DNA of 64,000 nucleotides from Acetobacterium woodii DSM 1030 (GTDB lineage: Bacteria; Bacillota; Clostridia; Eubacteriales; Eubacteriaceae). Every line of letters starts with the position of its first letter. Position 1 is the stretch's first letter. Below are positions 16,944 to 24,199 of this stretch, piece after piece. The DNA lies in NCBI RefSeq assembly GCF_000247605.1, contig NC_016894.1, forward strand, positions 496,001 to 560,000, read 5' to 3'. A model generated the notes under the pieces. It made no database searches, had not been told where the DNA came from, and saw only the letters and a list, made by a program, of their open reading frames with translations. A program made the position numbers and the translations under genes.

Positions 16944-17021
16944 ATGAAAACTCGAAGAACGGATGCGTTTATAAAGTTTATCCCACGCTTTCTATTTATT
17001 TTTAGCGGTAAGGAGTTTTAA
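16944..17021 (+). CDS. 25-codon ORF, truncated copy of the membrane-protein N-terminus at 34.3 kb
   Basis: The short frame (MKTRRTDAFIKFIPRF...) ends at the TAA directly before the nrdG start. Its first 42 bases match 34327-34368 with two mismatches, and that copy codes for the same residues (MKTRRTDEFIKFIP) inside a 223-residue membrane protein. Whether it is translated is unknown: no clear ribosome-binding site precedes it, whereas the AAGGAG near its end serves nrdG. It is probably a duplication or deletion scar. Confidence 0.4.
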   Translation: MKTRRTDAFIKFIPRFLFIFSGKEF

Positions 17022-17714
17022 ATGAATATTGGAGGAATCCAAAAATTATCCTTATTAGATTATCCCGATAAGATCTGCTGTACTATTTTTACCGTCGGAT
17101 GTAACTATCGTTGTCCATTCTGTCATAATGCATCGATTATTCCCAACTCTATTCCAGAGAAGGGGATCTTACCGGAGGAGGTCATTGAGTTTTTAAAAAA
17201 ACGTAAAGGTCTTTTAGATGGGGTCTGTATTACGGGCGGCGAACCACTGTTACAGGATCAGCTAGAAAGGTTTATAAAAGAAATTAAGTTATTAGGTTTT
17301 TTAGTAAAATTAGATACCAATGGAAGTTTACCAAAAAAATTAAAACAGCTACTCCAAACGGGACTGGTAGATTATGTCGCCATGGATATAAAAAATTCAC
17401 CAGATTCTTATGGACAAACCATGGGATTGAGTAATTATAATCTTGATCCTATCAAAGAAAGCGTCGATCTTTTGCTGTCAAATATAGTACCTTATGAGTT
17501 CAGAACTACAGCCGTGCGGCAATTACATACGAGCAACGATATGCTGGCCATTGCGCAATGGATCAATGGAGCGGAGCACTTTTATCTCCAGAATTTTGTT
17601 GATTCCGGAGACGTATTGGAGCGTGGTCTTGGTGGCTTTTCAAGAGATGAAATGCAAGGTTTTCAAGAGCTGATTCGGCCGATAATCCCATCAGTTGAGC
17701 TGCGCGGCATATAA
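17022..17714 (+). CDS. nrdG: anaerobic ribonucleoside-triphosphate reductase activating protein
   Basis: A radical-SAM activase that installs the glycyl radical on NrdD using a [4Fe-4S] cluster and S-adenosylmethionine. The 230-residue protein has the cluster motif Cys27-x3-Cys31-x2-Cys34 (CNYRCPFC), a GGEPLLQ SAM-binding segment and TNGSLP. The length fits the longer NrdG/PflA-like activases of Clostridia. The ribosome-binding site is AAGGAG. The gene lies directly behind an AdoCbl riboswitch and about 95 bp before nrdD, so the two should be co-regulated by cobalamin. A glycyl-radical activase for another enzyme is much less likely given this neighbour. Confidence 0.9.
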   Translation: MNIGGIQKLSLLDYPDKICCTIFTVGCNYRCPFCHNASIIPNSIPEKGILPEEVIEFLKKRKGLLDGVCITGGEPLLQDQLERFIKEIKLLGFLVKLDTNGSLPKKLKQLLQTGLVDYVAMDIKNSPDSYGQTMGLSNYNLDPIKESVDLLLSNIVPYEFRTTAVRQLHTSNDMLAIAQWINGAEHFYLQNFVDSGDVLERGLGGFSRDEMQGFQELIRPIIPSVELRGI

Positions 17715-17809
17715 GGAAACAAATGAAATATCGTGTATTTTTGCGTGAGCTCTTTGTTTTTCGCAGGATAAAATATTAGTGAATATAAGTATGAATGGAG
17801 TAATATTAA

Positions 17810-20194
17810 ATGTATCAGGTAATGAAACGGGACGGGATGACCGCCGAATTTAACTTAGTCAAAATATGTAAAGCAATTACGAAATCCTTTGAGTCGCAAA
17901 ACAAGCAATATCACCCAGAGATTATTGATTTTTTGGCATTAAAGGTAACCGGTGATTTTGAACCGAAAATCTACAATGGCAAAATTGCGGTAGAAGATAT
18001 TCAGGATAGTGTAGAGACGGTCTTGATCAAAAGTGGTTATGCTGATGTCGCAAAGGCTTTTATTTTATACCGGAAGCAACATGAAAAAATGCGTAATATG
18101 AAGTCAACCATTCTGGATTTTAAAGATACGGTTGACAGTTACTTAAACGTGACTGATTGGCGAGTAAAAGAAAATTCTACCGTTACTTATTCGGTCGGAG
18201 GGTTAATTCTGAGTAATTCCGGAGCCATTACCGCGAACTACTGGTTGAGCGAAATCTATGATACTGAAATAGCGAATGCCCATCGTAACGCAGATATTCA
18301 TCTGCATGATTTATCGATGTTGACAGGTTATTGTGCAGGTTGGAGCCTAAAACAATTGATACAGGAAGGATTAGGTGGCATATCAGGTAAGATTACGTCT
18401 TCGCCAGCCAGTCATTTGGCGACATTGTGCAACCAGATGGTCAATTTCCTCGGAATCATGCAAAATGAATGGGCAGGTGCCCAGGCATTTTCTTCCTTTG
18501 ATACTTATCTTGCGCCGTTTGTAAAAGTGGATAATCTTTCTTATGACGCAGTAAAAAAATGCATTGAAAGTTTTATATACGGTGTAAACACGCCTTCGCG
18601 ATGGGGGACACAAGCGCCATTTTCTAACATTACGTTGGACTGGGTAGTGCCAAATGACTTGGCAGAGCTATCTGCCATCGTAGGTGGAAAAGAGATGGAT
18701 TTTAAATATAAAGACTGTAAAAAAGAGATGGATATGGTTAACAAAGCTTTTATTGAAATTATGATTGAGGGCGATGCGAATGGACGTGGTTTCCAATATC
18801 CCATCCCGACTTATTCCATCACAAAAGATTTTGATTGGAGCGATACAGAAAACAACCGTTTATTGTATGAAATGACCGCCAAATATGGAACCCCTTATTT
18901 CTCAAATTATATCAACAGTGAGATGGAGCCAAGTGATGTTCGTAGTATGTGTTGTCGCTTGCGACTAGATTTACGGGAACTTCGGAAAAAATCCGGAGGT
19001 TTTTTTGGGAGTGGAGAAAGCACGGGATCTATTGGCGTTGTGACAATCAACCTACCGCGTATTGCTTATCTGGCGAGTAATGAAGCAGACTTTTATGAGC
19101 GACTTGATAAAATGATGGATATTTCAGCAAGAAGCCTGAAGATTAAGCGAAATGTGGTAACAAAGTTACTTCATGAAGGCCTTTATCCCTATACCAAACG
19201 CTACTTAGGAAACTTCGATAGTCATTTTTCTACCATTGGATTGATTGGTATGAACGAGGCTACTCTAAACGCCAAGTGGTTGAGAAAAGATCTTTCGGAT
19301 GTGAAAGCCCATGCATTTGCCAAAGATGTCCTAAACCATATGCGGGATCGCCTTTCTGATTACCAGGAAGAATACGGCGATCTGTATAATCTTGAGGCAT
19401 CACCAGCAGAGAGTACGACTTACCGTCTCGCCAAGCATGATGTACAACAATATCCGGATATTATTACGGTTGCTAAAAATGAGGAGACCCCCTATTATAC
19501 AAATTCTTCGCATTTGCCGGTAGGCTTTACAGATGATGTTTTTGAGGCGCTGGAAAATCAAGACGAACTACAGACCCTTTATACCTCTGGTACTGTCTTT
19601 CACGCCTTTTTGGGCGAAAAACTACCAAGCTGGAAAGCTGCCGCAACCTTAGTCAGAAAGATTGCAGAGAATTCAAAATTGCCGTATTATACGTTATCGC
19701 CAACATACTCGATTTGTAAAAATCATGGTTACATAAACGGTGAAAAATATGTTTGTGACCAGTGTGGAGAAGCTACTGAAGTTTACAGTCGGATTACAGG
19801 TTATTATCGACCTGTACAAAACTGGAATGAAGGTAAAACCCAGGAATTTAAGGATCGCAAACTTTACGATTTAGGAAAAAACAAAGATCTGACCATTGAT
19901 TCGAAAGATGACTGTCAGACAGACGAGAAGGCCACAGTTTCGGGGAATAATGGTGAGAAGACGGCGGATAGACTGTTGCTGTTTACCACAAAGACATGCC
20001 CAAATTGTAAAACAGCAAAGGGTTTTTTGAAGCAGGCAAATATTCCCTATGAGATTGTCGAAGTGGAAAATAATGCCGACGTTGTTTCAAAGTATGGCGT
20101 TAGAAGCGCCCCGACGCTGGTTGTTCAGCAAGGATCTGAATTCGCGCTCTATGTAAATGCTTCTAATATAAGAAGTTTTACGGAATTACACTAA
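17810..20194 (+). CDS. nrdD: anaerobic (class III) ribonucleoside-triphosphate reductase with C-terminal glutaredoxin-like domain
   Basis: Reduces ribonucleoside triphosphates to deoxyribonucleotides by glycyl-radical chemistry under anoxia. The 794-residue protein has an N-terminal ATP-cone (about 1-90), the barrel with GSGESTGSIGVVTINLPRIAYLA, a C-terminal zinc site (Cys636, plus CDQC) and the glycyl-radical segment RITGYYRP with Gly664. After a linker it continues into a redoxin domain (about 718-794) with CPNC at Cys730/Cys733 and a cis-Pro motif SAPTL. Some class III enzymes use NrdH-type redoxins rather than formate as reductant; here the donor appears fused. The last 399 residues are duplicated at 35087-36283. 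Confidence 0.93.
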   Translation: MYQVMKRDGMTAEFNLVKICKAITKSFESQNKQYHPEIIDFLALKVTGDFEPKIYNGKIAVEDIQDSVETVLIKSGYADVAKAFILYRKQHEKMRNMKSTILDFKDTVDSYLNVTDWRVKENSTVTYSVGGLILSNSGAITANYWLSEIYDTEIANAHRNADIHLHDLSMLTGYCAGWSLKQLIQEGLGGISGKITSSPASHLATLCNQMVNFLGIMQNEWAGAQAFSSFDTYLAPFVKVDNLSYDAVKKCIESFIYGVNTPSRWGTQAPFSNITLDWVVPNDLAELSAIVGGKEMDFKYKDCKKEMDMVNKAFIEIMIEGDANGRGFQYPIPTYSITKDFDWSDTENNRLLYEMTAKYGTPYFSNYINSEMEPSDVRSMCCRLRLDLRELRKKSGGFFGSGESTGSIGVVTINLPRIAYLASNEADFYERLDKMMDISARSLKIKRNVVTKLLHEGLYPYTKRYLGNFDSHFSTIGLIGMNEATLNAKWLRKDLSDVKAHAFAKDVLNHMRDRLSDYQEEYGDLYNLEASPAESTTYRLAKHDVQQYPDIITVAKNEETPYYTNSSHLPVGFTDDVFEALENQDELQTLYTSGTVFHAFLGEKLPSWKAAATLVRKIAENSKLPYYTLSPTYSICKNHGYINGEKYVCDQCGEATEVYSRITGYYRPVQNWNEGKTQEFKDRKLYDLGKNKDLTIDSKDDCQTDEKATVSGNNGEKTADRLLLFTTKTCPNCKTAKGFLKQANIPYEIVEVENNADVVSKYGVRSAPTLVVQQGSEFALYVNASNIRSFTELH

Positions 20195-20211
20195 TATTTG
20201 ATAGCTCTCCT
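18997..20211 (+). repeat. direct repeat copy A (nrdD 3' part)
   Basis: This segment matches 35086-36300 with a constant offset of 16089 and no indel through the stop codon. The encoded 399 residues differ at 8 positions, 7 of them in the linker and redoxin domain. Homology resumes at about 20593-20762 versus 36307-36476 after a 375-bp segment present only here. Confidence 0.95.
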
Positions 20212-20229
20212 ACTGACGGAACAATCGCT

Positions 20230-20472
20230 TCATTTGGCCAATTCCGCAAAAGCTATCTTATGTCTTAAAAGAATTCGTTTGGCAATGGCGTCGACTGCTT
20301 CGCCACCAAGAACTTCTTCTTCCTCAAACTGACTGAACTCAATCAGAACATATCGGGGGGTGTCGTTTTTTAAAATGATAGCAAAGCCATTTTCGTCCAC
20401 AAGCCGAGCAACCTTGGAAAAATTATGATTGGCGTCGGTAATTGAAACTAAATTTTTAGTATTGATTTGCAT
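20230..20472 (-). CDS. type II antitoxin, Phd/YefM family (orphan)
   Basis: The 80-residue protein (MQINTKNLVSITDANHNFSKVARLVDENGFAIILKNDTPRYVLIEF) has the N-terminal DNA-binding and dimerisation fold of Phd/YefM antitoxins. The start is the ATG at 20470-20472 behind GGAGGTG; the upstream in-frame ATG would include the ribosome-binding site. No toxin gene lies next to it on either strand, so it is an orphan or a solitary regulator. It occupies a segment between nrdD and its terminator that is missing from repeat copy B, which suggests insertion here or loss there. Confidence 0.78.
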   Translation of the reverse strand: MQINTKNLVSITDANHNFSKVARLVDENGFAIILKNDTPRYVLIEFSQFEEEEVLGGEAVDAIAKRILLRHKIAFAELAK

Positions 20473-20592
20473 GATAAGCACCTCCATCGGCAAGTTTTTT
20501 TGGTAGAATAGTAATTATCTTTGCACTTATTATACCAAAAATCTGCCTCAAAGTCTGTGTTTAAGGGTTTTTCACTTTATTCAGTAAGCCCT

Positions 20593-20762
20593 AATTATGA
20601 ATCTATTGATAATAACTGCCCCAAATAGGAATGTTAAAATTTTCATTTAAAATAATATAAAGAAGATAATCTATATGGTTAAACGCACAGATAAGTCGAA
20701 GAAAGCGTGTTATTACATTTTCTCCGACTTATCTTTTTGTGCTTTCGTTGATATAAAAACAT
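20593..20762 (+). repeat. direct repeat copy A, terminator part
   Basis: The segment matches about 36307-36476, including the shared terminator. Small indels distinguish the copies. Confidence 0.85.
20689..20738 (+). terminator. nrdD terminator, copy A
   Basis: A long stem (AGATAAGTCG-AGAAA paired with TTTCT-CGACTTATCT) ends in five T. The same structure follows the nrdD repeat copy B. Confidence 0.85.
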
Positions 20763-20844
20763 TAATCGCCCCTGAAAAAGTGAATTAGTGTTTTTACCAT
20801 TTTATACGTTAGAATTTGTTTTGTCAAAGGGTAACAGAGGATGC

Positions 20845-20886
20845 TGTATATTCCGACAGTGAAAATCCATCTGCACGATAAAACAG
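20845..20886 (+). mobile_element. left end of an IS21-like element, cut by the ISL3-type insertion
   Basis: The sequence starting TGTATATTCCGACAGTG resembles IS21-family terminal sequence and would continue at 22377 with GACCCAC-type repeats and the istA start. The ISL3-type element sits inside it. Confidence 0.45.
20879..20886. repeat. 8-bp target-site duplication, left (TAAAACAG)
   Basis: The identical 8 bp lie at 22369-22376, immediately outside the opposite inverted repeat. ISL3 elements generate 8-bp duplications. Confidence 0.92.
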
Positions 20887-22368
20887 GGTTCTTCCGCAAA
20901 AATCCGTCTGTTAAGCTATTTACTAAACCTGAAGTGATATAATAAAAGCATCAAATAGCTAGAAAGGGTGGTAAAAATGGATTCACCAAATACCCTGATT
21001 TTGGAGCATTACTTCCCATCCGATGTTTTAAAGATCACGGAAGTAATTGAAACTGATAAAATCATTATTCATATGAAATCTCTTTCCAGAACCTGTGTCT
21101 GTCCCAGGTGTCACCAGACACTTAAGCATTATCACGGTACCTATACAAGAAAAGTTTAGGATCTTCCCATACTGGGAAAAAATGTTCAGCTCCGGATTAA
21201 AGCCCATGAGTACATTTGTGACAATGAAGCGTGCCCAGTTAGAACCGTTGCTGAAACCACACACAAACCGGTCGCGGTTCTTAATGGTCGTGACAGCAAC
21301 ACGCTCAAGGCCTGGCTGCGGCAGAACAGACAGGTCAAGCGGATCACTCGAGACCGGGCCGGAGCCTATGCTTCCGCCATTGGGGAAATACTTCCTGATG
21401 TCATGCAGATTGCCGACCGGTTTCATCTTCATCAGAATTTGCTGGAGGTCGTTCAGAATGCACTCAAATCGGTTGTTCCGGCTGATATAAAAATACCGAT
21501 CGATCAGGATCATTCTGATAAGCAACAACCGGAAGAAAAAACGGCAGAAGGTTTAAAAAAAAATGATCCACTGGTAAAACTGGACAGCTATAATGAAAAC
21601 AAAGCCCAACTCTACAAGGCAATAAAAGACCATGTTGATGCCGGTTTCAGTTCCCGACAAATTGCAAAAATCCTCCATTGCAGCAGAAATACGATTCGCA
21701 AGTATATGAATGGCGATTTTGATGCATTATGTCGCCGGGAACTTCTAAGCGGTGCTGATCGTTATTATGATTACATTATGAAATCATTGGCTTCCGGGAT
21801 GATCCGCAAAGACATCTATCGAGAGATAAAAAAACAGGGCTATTCAGGACAAGTGTCCACCGCATATGACTATATGAACAAGCTGATTGAGGCCCACGGC
21901 ATTGAAATTGCTGTTTATCGAGGCGCTTCGATTGAATCCATCAGCCGAAAGAAGCAGTTGAGCAAATTTGATCATGTTACCCGGAGAAGTATCTTCCGTT
22001 TTATCCGGGTATCGTGAATGCCTGATGGAGAAATATCCAATTATCGGCGAGCTATACAAATGCATCAAAGAATTTCGCCGGATTTTTAAAGAAAAAAGTT
22101 TACCCCAACTGTATCTGTTTATCGACAGATACAAAAAATCAAATGTAAAGGAGCTGGCGATTTTTGCCGCCGGACTGGAAAAAGATCTCGAAGCAGTTGA
22201 AAATGCTGTTGTCAGTGATTTATCAAACGGATTTGTGGAAGGGGTCAACAACAAACTTAAAATGATAAAACGAACCATGTATGGTCGATGCGGTCAAAAA
22301 TTATTGACGGCCAAATTGATGTATGATCCACATTCAAAACCCGGATAACGGATTTTTGCGGAAGAACC
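20887..22368 (+). mobile_element. ISL3-family insertion sequence (1482 bp, transposase inactivated)
   Basis: The element is bounded by perfect 21-bp inverted repeats (20887-20907 and 22348-22368, starting GGTTCTTCCGC) and flanked by TAAAACAG on both sides. Its only gene is an ISL3-type transposase with a nonsense codon, a frameshift and a probable internal deletion. The intact ends could still be moved in trans. Confidence 0.93.
20977..22348 (+). pseudogene. ISL3-family transposase pseudogene
   Basis: Frame 1 encodes an N-terminal zinc-finger region (CVCPRCHQTLKHYHG), is stopped by TAG at 21157-21159, then continues through [41 protein letters not shown] and an HTH segment to 22017. The conserved C-terminus (SNGFVEGVNNKLKMIKRTMYGRCG) is in another frame from about 21970. 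The family stretch carrying the first catalytic Asp and an HTH between the zinc finger and the VLNGRDS segment seems to be missing, implying an in-frame deletion of roughly 100 codons. The deletion is judged from memory of the family, not from an alignment. Confidence 0.88.
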
Positions 22369-22376
22369 TAAAACAG
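22369..22376. repeat. 8-bp target-site duplication, right (TAAAACAG)
   Basis: It pairs with 20879-20886. Confidence 0.92.
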
Positions 22377-22497
22377 ACCCACTAACACGATTGAACTGAC
22401 CCACTTTAACGAAAGGTGAATCATTCATATAAATTGGACCTATAATGAAGTTGGCACACAAATGTGTGACTATCATTACAGGAGGTCGATAATTAGG

Positions 22498-22644
22498 GTG
22501 AATTATCGAGAAATAATCCGGCTGAAAAGTCAAGATTACAGTAACACCATTGTTGTGACCAGTATGAGGAGCACACGCAACACGGTTGACGAAGTGTGGC
22601 AACAGGCACAGAGGCATACAAGTCTTTTTTACAAACAAAAATAG
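22498..22644 (+). pseudogene. istA: IS21-family IstA transposase, N-terminal remnant
   Basis: From the GTG at 22498, behind AGGAGG, 48 codons read VNYREIIRLKS-type sequence with an N-terminal HTH (SMRSTRNTVDEVWQQAQ) typical of IstA. The frame then ends at a TAG with no catalytic domain and no istB. Sequences with GACCCAC repeats upstream (22374-22420) fit the left end of such an element, which begins at about 20845 and was split by the ISL3 insertion. Confidence 0.65.
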
Positions 22645-22688
22645 AAATAAGTTCGGGTTTTTCCTCATTACTCATTTCTATAAGCTTT

Positions 22689-22862
22689 TTAGCGAGATAA
22701 TATTTGTTTTAATTTGTGCTCACCCCGTCGCTTTTTTTCGGGTGATATCAAGCCTCTATTTATTTTTATACTTTTAACTGGAGTGGAGATTATTCTTTCG
22801 AACGAATCCATCGCTTTCTTGGTATTCAATATAAAATCTTTATTAAAAGATGAAGTGGCCAT
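22689..22862 (-). CDS. small conserved protein, possible orphan antitoxin-like
   Basis: A 57-residue protein starting at the ATG at 22860-22862 behind GGGAGG: it contains FILNTKKAMDSFERIIST and ends SPEKKRRGEHKLKQILSR. I recall similar short proteins from Firmicutes genomes beside toxin-like or GNAT-like partners, but I cannot name the family securely. Any downstream partner would lie where the IS21 remnant now begins, so it may be a half-deleted cassette. No function is assigned. Confidence 0.5.
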   Translation of the reverse strand: MATSSFNKDFILNTKKAMDSFERIISTPVKSIKINRGLISPEKKRRGEHKLKQILSR

Positions 22863-22993
22863 TCTAATTCCTCCCATTAAAAATTTTCTTCTTTACATTA
22901 GGATTCCACGAAAGAAGTGGATCAAGTGTCATTCTCGGCTATTTATGAAATTTAATCAGCAAATGTCATAGCAAACTAATACAAGGAGAATAT

Positions 22994-23770
22994 ATGGATG
23001 AAATAAATGACTTATTGGAGAATTATAATAGTTTGGTTAAAGAACGTATAAATTTGGAAGTACAATTATATCAAACAAAATATCCTTATGAAAATTTTAT
23101 ACTTCCCGAAATTGTTACTTCAAATAATTTTCACCAAGATGCTATCAATATTTATAAAGAGTTAGGTTATTCAGATCATTATTTAGCGGGTATAGAAAAA
23201 AGAGCAAATTGGGATTCAACGATTGCCTTGACTATTTTTAATAATATACGAATAAAGCATCCACCCAGAATTATAATTAATGAGTTGCACTGGAGAGATG
23301 ATACTATTCTTCATGAACTTACGCATATTAGTGATTATTATAATTACTGTCAAAAAAATAATTATTTAGATCATACATTTTTGGAGTTTTTGCAGTTAAA
23401 AGATCATATGTGCGTCTATCTATTTTCTGAATTTAGAGCCTTTTATAGATGTGCAATGCATTCAAAAGAAAACATAGAAAAAAGGCTAGAATTCGAAACG
23501 CAACAATTAGAGAGACGACTAGAGAAATCTATTCAAGCTCAACAATTAGAAGCATATTACTATTATTCCGTTAGTTACGCAGGTTTTTTTTGTTCTTACC
23601 TATCAAAAGGCTCTACAAAAGAAGAAGTTGAAAAATTTATACGACAAACTGATGCTAATTTAATTCATGTGCTTATCAAATTCTTATATCCATTAAAGGA
23701 TAAATCGTTTGAGGAACTAGAAAATTGTTTTCCGGCATTTCAAAAGGCACTTGAAAAATTTGTAAATTAA
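22994..23770 (+). CDS. putative zinc metallopeptidase-like protein (HExxH)
   Basis: An unrecognised 258-residue protein. Residues 107-111 read HELTH, embedded in DDTILHELTHISDYYNY, a pattern typical of gluzincin-type zinc sites. No signal peptide or membrane helix is visible, so it would be cytoplasmic. The N-terminus is charged and helical; residues 155-190 form a long amphipathic helix rich in Glu, Arg and Gln. The ribosome-binding site is AAGGAG. Codon use is AT-rich like the downstream defence genes and unlike the core genes. It sits alone between IS remnants and hsdM. Proteolytic activity is an inference from one motif. Confidence 0.55.
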   Translation: MDEINDLLENYNSLVKERINLEVQLYQTKYPYENFILPEIVTSNNFHQDAINIYKELGYSDHYLAGIEKRANWDSTIALTIFNNIRIKHPPRIIINELHWRDDTILHELTHISDYYNYCQKNNYLDHTFLEFLQLKDHMCVYLFSEFRAFYRCAMHSKENIEKRLEFETQQLERRLEKSIQAQQLEAYYYYSVSYAGFFCSYLSKGSTKEEVEKFIRQTDANLIHVLIKFLYPLKDKSFEELENCFPAFQKALEKFVN

Positions 23771-24075
23771 AATTATCTAGTGCCTGAAAAACTATATTTA
23801 TTCGATTCGGATAAAGCATGACGGAGAGAATTCCGTATGATTTTGTACCTATTTGATAATAATTTGATTGTTATTATAGGATTTTATTGAATGTTCAAAA
23901 CTGAAAGCGCATAGACTGACATACGAACGACGAGTTTCAATTATGTTTATATGCTAAACCTACAGTATATAATGCTGTGGGTTTTATTTTTATAAATTTT
24001 AGAGCAAATGTTTCTAAATAGAAAAAATCAATAAAGTTGAAGCATTTTGACAAATATTAGAAAACTAATTGCCTG
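23771..24075. other. gap between HExxH gene and hsdM: one terminator, otherwise nothing recognised
   Basis: The stretch is AT-rich with no coding frame. It holds the terminator at 23956-23990 and ends at the hsdM promoter. Confidence 0.6.
23956..23990 (+). terminator. intrinsic terminator upstream of hsdM
   Basis: AACCTACAG pairs with CTGTGGGTT around a 9-base loop, followed by TTATTTT. Confidence 0.7.
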
Positions 24076-24103
24076 TTTACGCTAAAAGCGTTAAAATTAT
24101 AAT
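24076..24103 (+). promoter_or_regulatory. promoter of hsdM
   Basis: TTTACG and TATAAT are spaced by 16 bp, about 100 bp before the hsdM start. Confidence 0.55.
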
Positions 24104-24199
24104 AATATGCTAAGATTGCATAGTTTCGATAAAATATACATTACAAAGAGAAACAAAACGGCAGAAGCCTGCCAGATTAATAAAGATAGAGAGAAAAAA

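Noticed and set aside
16433-20194. Pyruvate formate-lyase and its activase as alternative for the 17.0-20.2 kb genes
   Set aside because: The large protein has an ATP-cone, a zinc cysteine set and the RITGYYRP glycyl-radical segment of NrdD, not PFL.
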